51,273 nt of DNA from Candidatus Jettenia ecosi (lineage in GTDB: Bacteria; Planctomycetota; Brocadiia; Brocadiales; Brocadiaceae), in contig SULG01000017.1 of the NCBI GenBank assembly GCA_005524015.1, positions 1 through 51,273 of the forward strand. Reading direction: 5' to 3'. The position numbers and the translations under genes are program-made. This document shows positions 18,774 to 28,076 of the stretch, piece by piece. The notes below the pieces were generated by a model that was given only the letters and a program-made list of their open reading frames with translations, was not told where the DNA came from and did not search any database. The first letter of the stretch is position 1, and every line of letters starts with the position of its first letter.

Positions 18774-19586
18774 TTAAAAATTAGTTTTAACATAACGAAC
18801 TGCATTTTTAAAAATGAGAAAACCATCTTCCCGCTCTTTGAGTCCGTTACGTGTCCAATGTGGGTGCTGTGTCGGCTCTACACACCTTTCGGGATGTGGC
18901 ATCATGCCAAGAATTTGACCTGTCGAGTCGCAAATTCCCGCAATATTTTGAACAGAACCGTTGGGATTCCATGGATAACCAGCTTCTTCTCCGCGTTCGT
19001 TTACATATTTAAAGATAATCTGATGATTCGCTGTGATCTTATGTAAAACGCTCTCATCCCGTACAATAAATTTCCCTTCTCCATGCGCTACTGGCAGGTA
19101 TATTGCCGGGATATGCTCATCATGGATAAAGATAGATTTGTGAGAGCAGATTTTTAAATAAACCCATCGAGCCTCGAATTTGTTCGAATCATTAAAAGCC
19201 AATGTAGCCTCTTGCTGATGTTCACCCTGTGTGCTATTGTTACGGGACAGATTAAAAGCTGGCAGTAAATTCGCCTTTGTTAATACTTGAAATCCATTAC
19301 ATATCCCAAGAATTAATTTTTTCTCATGAATAAAGGTTGTAATCTCCTCTCCCAGATTATATTTGATTTGATTTGCTAATATTTTACCAGCAGAAACATC
19401 ATCTCCGTAAGTAAATCCGCCAGGAAGTGCTAATATCTGATAATTCTTCAGTAGTTTCCGGTTTGTCAGGAGTATATTGATATGAATTACATCCACCTTT
19501 GCCCCTGCTTTTTCAAAGGCATAATGGGTTTCATAATCACAATTTGTTCCGGCTGTTCTTAGAATTAATACCTTTGGTATTGTCAT
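18774..19586 (-). CDS. purQ: FGAM synthase glutaminase subunit
   Basis: PurQ releases ammonia from glutamine for formylglycinamidine ribonucleotide synthesis, the fourth step of the purine pathway. The 270-residue product shows the class I amidotransferase pattern: RTAGTNCDYET near the start, ALPGGFTYGDDVSAG, the nucleophile in GICNGFQVL, and HGEGKF and PHPERCVEP toward the end. It is somewhat longer than the about 225-residue Bacillus type. The partner purL lies upstream, separated by about 345 bp that hold a palindromic repeat. Confidence 0.95.
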   Translation of the reverse strand: MTIPKVLILRTAGTNCDYETHYAFEKAGAKVDVIHINILLTNRKLLKNYQILALPGGFTYGDDVSAGKILANQIKYNLGEEITTFIHEKKLILGICNGFQVLTKANLLPAFNLSRNNSTQGEHQQEATLAFNDSNKFEARWVYLKICSHKSIFIHDEHIPAIYLPVAHGEGKFIVRDESVLHKITANHQIIFKYVNERGEEAGYPWNPNGSVQNIAGICDSTGQILGMMPHPERCVEPTQHPHWTRNGLKEREDGFLIFKNAVRYVKTNF

Positions 19587-19931
19587 AGTATCTATAGTAA
19601 CCGATTATATACTTAATTTAAACCTCAAAGTCAGAAAGGACACTAAGGAAATATATACATAGCGACATAAGTTTACAACTCCCCGATAACTACATTCGAG
19701 GACAAGCGTCTGTCATTCAGGGCTTGACCCGGAATCCAGTATTTTTCTGGATTCCCGCTTCCGCGGGAATGACATACTTGTCCCCGTGAAACCTGTCCTC
19801 ATGGAAATGGGGAACGGAGATTCGTATCTGATTAATGACGCTGTGTATAGCCATAATTCTTCACACGCTTTTCCTCCAAATCATCGTACCTTCTGCGCCT
19901 TCATAACCCTTCATTATTAAAATAGAGTGCT
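19587..19931 (-). other. purL-purQ intergenic region
   Basis: About 345 bases separate purL from purQ. No open frame of interest is present. The main content is the palindromic repeat at 19700-19783. No clear promoter for purQ was found in the remainder. Confidence 0.6.
19700..19783. repeat. Palindromic intergenic repeat (REP/MITE-like)
   Basis: Inverted segments GTCATTC (19712) and GAATGAC (ending 19773) enclose GGAATCCAG and CTGGATTCC around a short AT-rich centre. A second dyad, TCCCGCttccGCGGGA, lies in the right arm. Outer GGACAAG (19700-19706) and CTTGTCC (19777-19783) extend the symmetry. The words resemble the GTCATTC/CCCGCGGGAATGAC type of dispersed repeat known from many genomes. 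Only one copy is in this window. Confidence 0.7.
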
Positions 19932-22808
19932 CTACCATCTCAATGGCGATTGCCATGCTTCTTTTAAATCGTAAATATTTTCGTGAACAATTAGCCTGTT
20001 GTTGAGTCCGTTAATTTTGAGCAACGGCTCTCCGGTGACCTTTCCTATCATTCCGTAAGGAATATCTTTTATAAGAGCTTCGAATTGCTGGTGATGTTCA
20101 GGCCGCACTTCAACAACAAAACGGGTATTTGACTCAGAAAAAAGAAGAGTATCGTTTCTGTGGATTTGACCTTCTATCGCTATGGCAGAGAGATTAAGCA
20201 ACATACCATATCCCCCTGCAAATGCCATCTCTGCTGCGGCAACGGCAAGGCCTCCCTCCGAACAATCATGACAAGATCTGATAATTCTCTGGTTTGTTGC
20301 CTCGGATAGAGCATTCATGATTTTCATGCCCAGGGTTACGTCTACCTTTGGAACATTATTTCCCGTATATCCGTGGATATGGTAATAATGCGAGCCGCCT
20401 AATTCGGCGCGAGTAAGCCCAATAAGATAGATCAGGTTATCAGGCTCTTTGATATCCATTGACACAGCATTCCGCACATCTTCCATTACTGAAATAGCAG
20501 AAATAAGGAGCGTTGGAGGAATTACAATCGTCTCTTTATCAGTAACAAATTCGTTATTCAGGCTATCTTTTCCGGAAATAAAGGGAGTCCCATATGCAAG
20601 AGCAATATCATAGCAAGCCTGCGCAGCCATTACAAGACTACCAAGACGGTCCGGCTTATTGGTATTACCCCAGCAGAAGTTATCTAAGAGTGCAACCTGT
20701 TTTAAACTTCCGCCAACAGCTATTATCTGCCGTAGCGCCTCATCAATTGCCGAGGCAGCCATGTGATACGGGTCTATATCACCATATCGGGGGTTCATTC
20801 CGTTCGATACAATAATACCTTTCCTGCTCCCCAGCACAGGGGTAATAATACATGCATCGCCCGGCCCATCATTCTGGATACCCTGAAGAGGCTTTAATAC
20901 ACTTCCCCCCTGCACTTCATGATCATATTGGCGTATAATCCATTCCTTACTGCAAACATTCCAGGCAGAGAGTATCTTCTTTACATCAAATCCGTAATCT
21001 TCCTTTTCGGATAAAACAGGCTCTTCAAAAACACGTCTATGCCATACAGCTTTGCGCTCTAATCTCGGTATACCTTTGTGGAGGAAATTCATCTCTATTT
21101 CTCCAACTCCCTGAGAATTGTACATCAGGCGCAATATCTTATCACGGGTAAATCTTCCGATAACCGTTGCTTCTACATTTTCTGCCTTAAATAAGTGAAG
21201 AATCTCAGACTCTTTTTCTGGCGGAACAGCAAGCACCATTCGCTCTTGTGACTCAGAGATCCAGATCTCTGAGTAAGAGAGACCCTCATATTTAAGAGGC
21301 ACCTTTTCCAGATAAACAATTGCTCCTAAATCTTCACCCATTTCACCGATAGCAGAGGATAAACCTCCGGCTCCGCAATCAGTAATGCATGTGTACAACC
21401 CCTTATCGCGCGCCTGTAAGAGGGTATCCAATAACGCCTTTTCTGTTATTGCATTTCCAATTTGTACAGCGCCTCCGGAGATCTGTTCTGACCGATCATG
21501 TAATTCTACGGAGGAAAATGTTGCGCCATGGATTCCATCACGGCCAGTTCTCCCCCCTACAACAATAATGAGATCGTCCGGGCGAGCCTCTTTTTGACAT
21601 TTATTCTTTGGTATAATGCCTACAGTTCCACAAAAGACGAGCGGGTTGCCAATATATCGCTCATCAAAAAAGACAGCGCCATTTGAGGTAGGAATACCCA
21701 TACGATTACCATAATCCCTCACACCAGCAACAACGCCTTTCATGATCCTTTTTGGATGCAAAACACCCTTCGGAATTTTATCAAAGGGGGTATCGGGCAG
21801 ACCAAAACAGAATATATCAGTATTAAGAATCGGCTTGCCTCCTAATCCTGTACCCATAATATCCCTGATTACACCCCCGACACCCGTATTAGCTCCTCCG
21901 TATGGTTCAATTGCGGAGGGATGGTTGTGGGTCTCTACCTTAAAACAAATATTATAGCAATCATCAAATTGTATAATACCGGCATTATCTTTAAATACAG
22001 AAACACACCACGGTTTATTAAGCTCTTCTGTAACTTTCATAATCGTGTTGCGTAACAGGTTATCAATGCGGTTCCCGTTGAAATCAATAATGCCTTTTAG
22101 GGTCTTATGGATACAATGCTCAGACCATGTCTGTGCAATTGTTTCAAGTTCAACATCTGTAGGTTCTCGTTTCAGTGACCGGTAATACCCCTGAATCGCT
22201 TGCATTTCCTGAAGATTGAGAGAGAGCTGACCAAGCCTGCTTATCTCTTCCATCTGAGCATTATCAGCGTCCAGCAAGGGTACAAAATTCTTCTTAAAGG
22301 TATAATGGATATTGCCGTGGTTGTAATCTGGCATCTCCGGATAAACAAAAACATCTTCTATCTTGGTATTTGCAAGAACTCGGGTCGCAATAGTCTGAAT
22401 GGTCTCCCGTGATAGGTTTCCGTTTATGATATATTTCTGCGCTGTTTTAATACCATCTACATGTATTCCTATATCACCGAGCGCTTTCAAAATCGATAGT
22501 TCTGCAGGGTCCATAACGCCCGGTTTACGGCTGATCTCAATAATGTGGAAAGGCGAACGATCACTCACCCCTCTATGACTTACTGTATCCCCGTTATATT
22601 GATAATGCTGAGTAACCGTATCCACAAAAAGCTTTCTGGCAATCGTATCCAAATCATGTTTGCTTACATTTCCAAAAATGATATAAACCTGGTGAACCCT
22701 TACGCTTGCCACGCCGGGAAAGCCAAACGTTTCAATTTCTGATCGTATGGTATTTCCTAAAGGATCAGGAAATTCGTTCTTAAAAAATACCTCTATTCTT
22801 GAGTACAT
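19932..22808 (-). CDS. purL: FGAM synthase, synthetase subunit with fused PurS-like region
   Basis: PurL makes formylglycinamidine ribonucleotide from FGAR, ATP and ammonia. This 958-residue protein is longer than small PurL (about 740) and shorter than the E. coli fusion (about 1300). The first 160 or so residues look like two PurS-type units (RIEVFFKNEFPDPLGNTI and HIIEISRKPGVMDPAELS). The synthetase core follows, with SEHCIHKTL, KVETHNHPSAIEPYGGANTGVGG, a repeated AIR-synthase fold, and ISGKDSLNNE and SEGGLAVAAAE in the second half. The glutaminase is separate (purQ). No purS gene is therefore needed. It lies 12 bp after tyrA. Confidence 0.95.
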   Translation of the reverse strand: MYSRIEVFFKNEFPDPLGNTIRSEIETFGFPGVASVRVHQVYIIFGNVSKHDLDTIARKLFVDTVTQHYQYNGDTVSHRGVSDRSPFHIIEISRKPGVMDPAELSILKALGDIGIHVDGIKTAQKYIINGNLSRETIQTIATRVLANTKIEDVFVYPEMPDYNHGNIHYTFKKNFVPLLDADNAQMEEISRLGQLSLNLQEMQAIQGYYRSLKREPTDVELETIAQTWSEHCIHKTLKGIIDFNGNRIDNLLRNTIMKVTEELNKPWCVSVFKDNAGIIQFDDCYNICFKVETHNHPSAIEPYGGANTGVGGVIRDIMGTGLGGKPILNTDIFCFGLPDTPFDKIPKGVLHPKRIMKGVVAGVRDYGNRMGIPTSNGAVFFDERYIGNPLVFCGTVGIIPKNKCQKEARPDDLIIVVGGRTGRDGIHGATFSSVELHDRSEQISGGAVQIGNAITEKALLDTLLQARDKGLYTCITDCGAGGLSSAIGEMGEDLGAIVYLEKVPLKYEGLSYSEIWISESQERMVLAVPPEKESEILHLFKAENVEATVIGRFTRDKILRLMYNSQGVGEIEMNFLHKGIPRLERKAVWHRRVFEEPVLSEKEDYGFDVKKILSAWNVCSKEWIIRQYDHEVQGGSVLKPLQGIQNDGPGDACIITPVLGSRKGIIVSNGMNPRYGDIDPYHMAASAIDEALRQIIAVGGSLKQVALLDNFCWGNTNKPDRLGSLVMAAQACYDIALAYGTPFISGKDSLNNEFVTDKETIVIPPTLLISAISVMEDVRNAVSMDIKEPDNLIYLIGLTRAELGGSHYYHIHGYTGNNVPKVDVTLGMKIMNALSEATNQRIIRSCHDCSEGGLAVAAAEMAFAGGYGMLLNLSAIAIEGQIHRNDTLLFSESNTRFVVEVRPEHHQQFEALIKDIPYGMIGKVTGEPLLKINGLNNRLIVHENIYDLKEAWQSPLRW

Positions 22809-22820
22809 ACCTTAATAAGC

Positions 22821-23699
22821 CTATTCTTTCATTTCGTTTTTTTGGTTTATCGAATTATTATGAAACACACTATCACGTGATACCTTTGCCATTCTTAGTC
22901 TGTTCAGTAACGTAGCATTGTCTTTATGTAAAAGATTATTTTTAAATCCGATAAGTTCAACCATAAGCTGATCGATTGATTGTATGATATTCTCGCGATT
23001 TTGATCAAAAATATCCACCCACAACTCCGGATCGCCAGATGCGACTCTTGTAGTATCCCTTAATCCGCTGGCGCCATAACCAAGATATTCCTTTTTGACT
23101 GCGTTTATAAGGCATGACGCAACCAGATGAGGGAGATGACTTACATCCGCCAATATTTTATCATGTTGTTCCGGGGTTAAATATATTACTTTAGCGCCTA
23201 AGAATTTCCATAAACAGGAGATTGTGTCTAATGCGCTTGCATGGTTGAGTTGCGATGGTGTTACAATGCATGTACAACCTTCAAAAAGATCGGGTGAGGC
23301 AAACTCAACACCCTTTTTCTCTGATCCGGCAATAGGGTGCGCACCAACAAAGGCAACATCGCTTCTCATGTTTTGAGTTATTTGTTCAACGATGCAATTC
23401 TTTGTACTGCCTACATCAGTGAGAATAGCATTGCTCTTCATTAATTGTATAACTTCTTTCGCGGTTTTAATAATTTGATTTACTGATGTAGCTAGTATTA
23501 CAATATCAGCATCTTTAACAGCCTTATCAATACATGAAACCCCAACATCAATAGCATTCATTTTAAGGGCTTTTTCTAAAGAAGAAGCCCTCTGGCTTAC
23601 ACCAATAATGGTTTTCGCCAAATTTCTTTTTTTTAACGCTAAACCAATGGAACCACCAATAAGCCCCGGGCCGATTATACAGATGGTCTCGAAGTACAT
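22821..23699 (-). CDS. tyrA: Prephenate dehydrogenase
   Basis: This enzyme oxidatively decarboxylates prephenate (or arogenate) in tyrosine synthesis. The 292-residue product begins with a Rossmann motif (IIGPGLIGGSIGLALKK). It has DVGSTK and the substrate-region HPIAGSEKKGVEFA, followed by a helical C-terminal domain with HLPHLVASCL and GLRDTTRVASGDPELW. There is no ACT or chorismate mutase domain. It is the first gene of a same-strand run into purL and diverges from accA. Confidence 0.94.
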   Translation of the reverse strand: MYFETICIIGPGLIGGSIGLALKKRNLAKTIIGVSQRASSLEKALKMNAIDVGVSCIDKAVKDADIVILATSVNQIIKTAKEVIQLMKSNAILTDVGSTKNCIVEQITQNMRSDVAFVGAHPIAGSEKKGVEFASPDLFEGCTCIVTPSQLNHASALDTISCLWKFLGAKVIYLTPEQHDKILADVSHLPHLVASCLINAVKKEYLGYGASGLRDTTRVASGDPELWVDIFDQNRENIIQSIDQLMVELIGFKNNLLHKDNATLLNRLRMAKVSRDSVFHNNSINQKNEMKE

Positions 23700-23858
23700 A
23701 GATTTCTGAATTATGTTTACCCTACATTACAGAATATAAAATTTCATGTATAAAGAAACCAAATGTTACATTTCAGGCTTCTTTTTGTCAATATTTTTAA
23801 ACCATTTGAATTAACAATTTTTAGAGAATAAATCCTTTACATACACATCTTAATTTCC

Positions 23859-23886
23859 TTGCAATAAAACAAAAATTAATTAAAAT
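23859..23886 (+). promoter_or_regulatory. Candidate promoter of accA
   Basis: TTGCAA (23859-23864) and TAAAAT (23881-23886) are 16 bp apart in the tyrA-accA divergent region. Transcription would begin near 23893, about 95 bases before the preferred accA start. The match is moderate and the region is AT-rich. Confidence 0.45.
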
Positions 23887-23988
23887 AAATCCGCTATATT
23901 AAGTTCCATAATGAATACTCATTACTATATTATAAGATATTCTCTTAATATTAAGAAGCAATATAACAATATAAAGAGAGGAGATATT

Positions 23989-24951
23989 TTGTCTGAGAAA
24001 TCTGTAACAGAATTAGAGAATTTGATACTGGAGATTGAGCATCGTATAGAAGATTTAGAAACCGCTTCCCCACAAGATAACGCTCATAGGATAACAGAGA
24101 TAGAATATTTGAAGGAGAGAAAAGAGAGGCTTCAAATAAAGCTATATTCTCAATTAACTCCATACGATGTAGTCAAGATAGCGAGGCATCCCCTGCGTCC
24201 GCTTTCAGCGGATTACATAAATCTTATCGTTGAGGACTTTGTTGAACTTCATGGAGACAGGTGTTTCGGAGATGATAAAGCAATTATTTGTGGTTTAGGA
24301 AAAATCGGACAGGAGAAGCTTTTAATAATCGGACAGCAAAAAGGAAAGAGCACAAAGGAACGCATCGCTTGTAATTTCGGCATGCCAAACCCCGAAGGAT
24401 ACAGAAAGGCGCTGCAAAAAATGATGCTCGCAGAAAAGTTCCATTTACCCATTGTTACACTCATCGATACACCAGGCGCCAATCCAGACATCGGGGCGGA
24501 AGAACGAGGCCAGGCACACGCCATTGCAGAAAACATCTATGAGATGAGCAGGCTGAAGACTCCAATTATCAATATCGTCATAGGAGAGGGTGGAAGCGGT
24601 GGCGCCTTAGGTATTGGCATCGGTGACAAATTTTCCATCCTTGAATACGCCTATTATTCTGTAATTTCACCTGAGGGTTGCGCTGCAATATTGTGGAAAA
24701 ATAGTGAAAGTGCATCCGAAGCAGCAAAATCTTTGCAGCTTACAGCAAAAGATTTGTTAAAGTTAGGTATTGTGGATGAAATTATCACGGAACCCATTGG
24801 AGCAGCACATAAGGACCCTAAAACGATGGCACATATACTCAAATCACATATAATTAAATATTTAGAAGAGTTAAAGGGTATTCCAATTATCAAACTTGTG
24901 GAAAACCGATATAATCGGTACAGAATGATAGGTAAATATTTGGAAGGCTAA
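23989..24951 (+). CDS. accA: Acetyl-CoA carboxylase carboxyltransferase subunit alpha
   Basis: AccA is half of the carboxyltransferase that makes malonyl-CoA for fatty acid synthesis. The product contains DFVELHGDRCFGDD, TLIDTPGANPDIGAEERGQ and the oxyanion-hole segment GEGGSGGALGIGIGD. I chose the TTG at 23989, which follows AGAGGAGA, over an ATG 26 codons upstream. It gives a 320-residue protein, the normal AccA length, beginning with the helical SEKSVTELENLILEIEHRI. The accD partner is not in the window. The korB gene converges on it. Confidence 0.94.
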   Translation: MSEKSVTELENLILEIEHRIEDLETASPQDNAHRITEIEYLKERKERLQIKLYSQLTPYDVVKIARHPLRPLSADYINLIVEDFVELHGDRCFGDDKAIICGLGKIGQEKLLIIGQQKGKSTKERIACNFGMPNPEGYRKALQKMMLAEKFHLPIVTLIDTPGANPDIGAEERGQAHAIAENIYEMSRLKTPIINIVIGEGGSGGALGIGIGDKFSILEYAYYSVISPEGCAAILWKNSESASEAAKSLQLTAKDLLKLGIVDEIITEPIGAAHKDPKTMAHILKSHIIKYLEELKGIPIIKLVENRYNRYRMIGKYLEG

Positions 24952-24998
24952 ACTTATGAGCCTTTACAGAAACCATAATCTCTCATGTGGACTCAATA

Positions 24999-25745
24999 TC
25001 AAGAACTGCTTTTTATAATTCCGATCTCATCCTGAGCTAGTTCTTCTGCGTAGTCATTGATTTTATAAAGTTCCTTGTAATGCATAAGCATTTCGTTGGA
25101 ATTCTTATAACCCAGACGGCGACCGTAGTTAACAATGCACATAGTCCTTACTTCCACAAAGGAAAAGCCGTTAAATTCTAACGACTCTGTAATGCATTTT
25201 TTCATATGATTCAGATGGTACGCCGAAGTCCGGGCAAAGTAGCCGTTATGATGTTTAAATAAAAACTGCACATCGGTTGGGTAGTCTGGGTTACCATCAG
25301 GCGTGGTCAGGGTCTTCGTATTGTGAGGTGTGATAGGAGAAGCCTGACCACCTGTCATAGCATAAATTTCATTGGCATAACATACCACAGTAATATTTGT
25401 TTTTCTCCGTATTGCATGGAGTAAATGATTAGCTCCAATACCAAGCAAATCGCCATCTCCACTCACCACAACAACATGAAGGGCATCATTTGCATATTTG
25501 ATACCTTCAGCTACCGGTATCGCTCTGCCATGAGCTGTATGGACTGAATCAAGATTAAAGAAACCGGCGCTTCTGCCTGCACATCCAATTCCGGAAATAA
25601 CTACCGTGCCATCCTTCGGCAGGTCAAGTTCATCAAAAGCCTGACATATCGTTTTCAGGACAATGCCATTCCCGCACCCCGGACACCAGGGTGTGGGTAA
25701 CAAGTCGAGTTTCAAATAACGTTTAAAACCACTCTCTTTATCCAT
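24999..25745 (-). CDS. korB: 2-oxoacid:ferredoxin oxidoreductase beta subunit (KorB-like)
   Basis: The beta subunit holds thiamine pyrophosphate and the proximal 4Fe-4S cluster. The 248-residue product has WCPGCGNG near the N-terminus for cluster ligands and GIGCAGR. The TPP motif is in SGDGDLLGIGANHLLHAIRR, and YAMTGGQASP follows. The latter segments match 2-oxoglutarate-type (KorB) better than pyruvate-type enzymes. Placement with sucCD supports 2-oxoglutarate/succinyl-CoA as the reaction, in either direction, using ferredoxin. The gene follows korA by 67 bp and ends the operon. Confidence 0.88.
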   Translation of the reverse strand: MDKESGFKRYLKLDLLPTPWCPGCGNGIVLKTICQAFDELDLPKDGTVVISGIGCAGRSAGFFNLDSVHTAHGRAIPVAEGIKYANDALHVVVVSGDGDLLGIGANHLLHAIRRKTNITVVCYANEIYAMTGGQASPITPHNTKTLTTPDGNPDYPTDVQFLFKHHNGYFARTSAYHLNHMKKCITESLEFNGFSFVEVRTMCIVNYGRRLGYKNSNEMLMHYKELYKINDYAEELAQDEIGIIKSSS

Positions 25746-25812
25746 TCCTCTTTCTCTCTACGGATTTATCTTTTTTTCCGCTTTTTCTGAACCATATACC
25801 CTGCTGATTTTT

Positions 25813-26847
25813 TTATTCCTCATTTCTCTCTATCGTTTTTTGCCTTATTTTTTGCTTTATTTCATGTAAATCAATACGGCCACCCAGGATTGGTATAAAT
25901 TCTATCTCACGATGCAATATACACTCAATCTCACGAACATATTGTCCTGTATTCATTTCCATAACAAGGATACGCTTATACCTGGATGCAATTATTTTGA
26001 TTTCTTCGACCACAGGGAACATTTGTATCGGCCTATACAGCGCAAAATCATTCTTAAAATAATAAGCTACCCTGGAGAGCGCCCCGTATGATATGAGGAG
26101 TGTATCGGTATCTTTACCACATTCCAGATACTCGTAGCAATTGTATCGCTGAGCCACCAGTTGCTGCTTTTCATATAAATGAGTAATAAGCCGCCTGTAG
26201 TTATCAACATCGGATGTCCTTGGCACAGATCCTTCGTGGGATAGTCCTGTAAAATGCCGGTCACCCTTACCCAATGGCGGGCGACTGCGATTCTTAATAT
26301 CAAAATCTCTGTGAGGCATAATAGTCTCATAGAGATGGCTAATATATCCATCACTGAGGAGGATAACAGGACTCATGGATTCCTCCGCTGCATTAAAGGC
26401 CATGACAGTATATGCATAGAGTTCCGAGACGGAATTGGGATAGAATACAATAGGGAAGTAATCCCCATGACTGCCATGAATGCATTGTATAACATCTCCT
26501 TGTGCAGGCAGAGTAGGCATGCCCGTACTCGGACCTACTCTTTGAACATTTACAATAACAAGTGGTATCTCCATCATATGTGCCAGCCCTATACTCTCCT
26601 GCATAAGAGAAAATCCTGGTCCTGAGGTAGCAGTCATTGCTTTAAGCCCGGCCAGAGACGCGCCAATACAGGCACTGACTGAGGCAATCTCATCCTCCAT
26701 CTGCAGTACCTTGATGTGTTTCTTATTGACCAACTCATGGATAATTTCAGATGCAGGTGTTATAGGGTAGCCTGCATAGAATTTCAATCCAGCAACTTCA
26801 GCCGCCATTACGATGGCCTGATTTCCCTGTACCAACTGTTTTTTCAT
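25813..26847 (-). CDS. korA: 2-oxoacid:ferredoxin oxidoreductase alpha subunit (KorA-like)
   Basis: The 344-residue product has the alpha-subunit pattern: GNQAIVMAAEVAGLKFYAGYPITPASEI, then QMEDEIASVSACIGASLAG and TATSGPGFSLMQE, and a pyrimidine-binding and C-terminal transketolase-like region. It lacks the gamma domain that is fused to the front of two-subunit enzymes. The start overlaps the preceding ferredoxin gene by 50 bp. The ATG at 26847 is set by GAGGAAG just upstream, so the overlap looks real and implies coupling. Sequence plus the sucCD context favours 2-oxoglutarate as substrate; another 2-oxoacid cannot be excluded. Confidence 0.88.
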   Translation of the reverse strand: MKKQLVQGNQAIVMAAEVAGLKFYAGYPITPASEIIHELVNKKHIKVLQMEDEIASVSACIGASLAGLKAMTATSGPGFSLMQESIGLAHMMEIPLVIVNVQRVGPSTGMPTLPAQGDVIQCIHGSHGDYFPIVFYPNSVSELYAYTVMAFNAAEESMSPVILLSDGYISHLYETIMPHRDFDIKNRSRPPLGKGDRHFTGLSHEGSVPRTSDVDNYRRLITHLYEKQQLVAQRYNCYEYLECGKDTDTLLISYGALSRVAYYFKNDFALYRPIQMFPVVEEIKIIASRYKRILVMEMNTGQYVREIECILHREIEFIPILGGRIDLHEIKQKIRQKTIERNEE

Positions 26848-27052
26848 CTACTTCCTCAATTTCGATAGCTATATCCGGACAATATCGCTGGCACATCTTG
26901 CAAGCAATGCATCTATTTAATTCCATAAGCTTTTGTTGCCGAATTTCCAGATTTTTCACAGGACAGAAATTAACACAAATACCGCAACGTTTACAGTATT
27001 CATGATTGATATGGACAATCCCTTTTCGTTTTTGAATTTTCTCCCCGGTCAC
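26798..27052 (-). CDS. korD: Ferredoxin-like delta subunit of the 2-oxoacid oxidoreductase
   Basis: The 84-residue product has two full 4Fe-4S motifs, CKRCGICVNFCP and CIACKMCQRYCP, as in the KorD/VorD/PorD ferredoxin subunits of multi-subunit 2-oxoacid oxidoreductases. It precedes korA and overlaps it by 50 bp. The short tail after the second motif (EEVDEKTVGTGK) is coded in the overlap. It would carry electrons between the KorAB core and soluble ferredoxin. It lies about 120 bp after sucD. Confidence 0.9.
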   Translation of the reverse strand: MTGEKIQKRKGIVHINHEYCKRCGICVNFCPVKNLEIRQQKLMELNRCIACKMCQRYCPDIAIEIEEVDEKTVGTGKSGHRNGG

Positions 27053-27171
27053 TTCACCTTCCTACTTTCCCCTTTAATAACGTATTCTCAGTTACCGCAA
27101 AAAAACACAAAGCATCGTTTTCTATCATTATACCAGATACCAGAAATCTCATAACTCATAGTCCATACCAT

Positions 27172-28044
27172 TCATAATAACATCATCTCTGCCACTGTTT
27201 CACCGATATGCGCAGGACTATCAACGATAGTAACACCGGCATTCCTCAATGCTTCAACTTTTGAAATCGCAGTGCCTTTATTCCCTGAGATAATAGCTCC
27301 GGCATGCCCCATACGCTTACCATGGGGAGCCGTACTTCCTGCAATAAAACTAATAACCGGTTTTGTGATCTCCTGCCCTAGGACCTCAGCAGCCTCCTCC
27401 TCTGCGCTTCCTCCGATTTCTCCAATTAATACAATAACTTCTGTTTCTTTATCCTCCTGAAATAACCTGAGTATGTCTACAAAGTCAGTTCCCACAATCG
27501 GATCGCCTCCAATTCCGATACAGGTAGACTGTCCCAGCCCCCGTTGTGTAAGCTGCCAGACAACCTCATACGTAAGAGTTCCACTCCGCGAGACAACTCC
27601 TACATGACCAGATTTATGGATATATCCCGGCATAATACCAATCTTGCATGCATCAGGTGTAATAATACCAGGACAGTTTGGGCCAATCAGACGTGTTTTC
27701 CTCTGGAAAAGATATTTTTTTACTTTGATCATATCCAGGGTAGGAATACCTTCTGTAATACAAACAATCAACTCAAGTCCTGCCTCAGAGGCCTCCATAA
27801 TTGCATCTGCTGCAAAGGGTGCAGGCACATAGATTACAGAAGCATTTGCCCTGAAATCTATTGCAGCTTCACGTACACTATCAAAAACAGGTATGCCCAA
27901 TTGTGTCGTGCCACCCTTACCCGGTGTAACACCTGCAACGAGTTTAGTACCGTATTCCAACATTCGTTCAGCATGAAAACTTCCTGCATGCCCGGTCATA
28001 CCCTGACATATTACCCTTGTATTTTTATCTATTAATATACCCAT
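27172..28044 (-). CDS. sucD: Succinyl-CoA synthetase subunit alpha
   Basis: SucD binds CoA and carries the phosphohistidine of succinyl-CoA synthetase. The 290-residue product has [13 protein letters not shown] and [10 protein letters not shown] in the CoA-binding Rossmann domain, PNCPGIITP in the second part, and the active-site histidine in [10 protein letters not shown]. It lies 32 bp after sucC. Together with korDAB it links succinate, succinyl-CoA and 2-oxoglutarate in one operon. Confidence 0.96.
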   Translation of the reverse strand: MGILIDKNTRVICQGMTGHAGSFHAERMLEYGTKLVAGVTPGKGGTTQLGIPVFDSVREAAIDFRANASVIYVPAPFAADAIMEASEAGLELIVCITEGIPTLDMIKVKKYLFQRKTRLIGPNCPGIITPDACKIGIMPGYIHKSGHVGVVSRSGTLTYEVVWQLTQRGLGQSTCIGIGGDPIVGTDFVDILRLFQEDKETEVIVLIGEIGGSAEEEAAEVLGQEITKPVISFIAGSTAPHGKRMGHAGAIISGNKGTAISKVEALRNAGVTIVDSPAHIGETVAEMMLL

Positions 28045-28076
28045 TATCTTTCTCTGTGCGTTCTGTGGCTAAGCTC

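Noticed and set aside
24999-26847. Pyruvate:ferredoxin oxidoreductase
   Set aside because: Beta-subunit segments and the link with succinyl-CoA synthetase favour a 2-oxoglutarate enzyme, although sequence alone does not exclude another 2-oxoacid.
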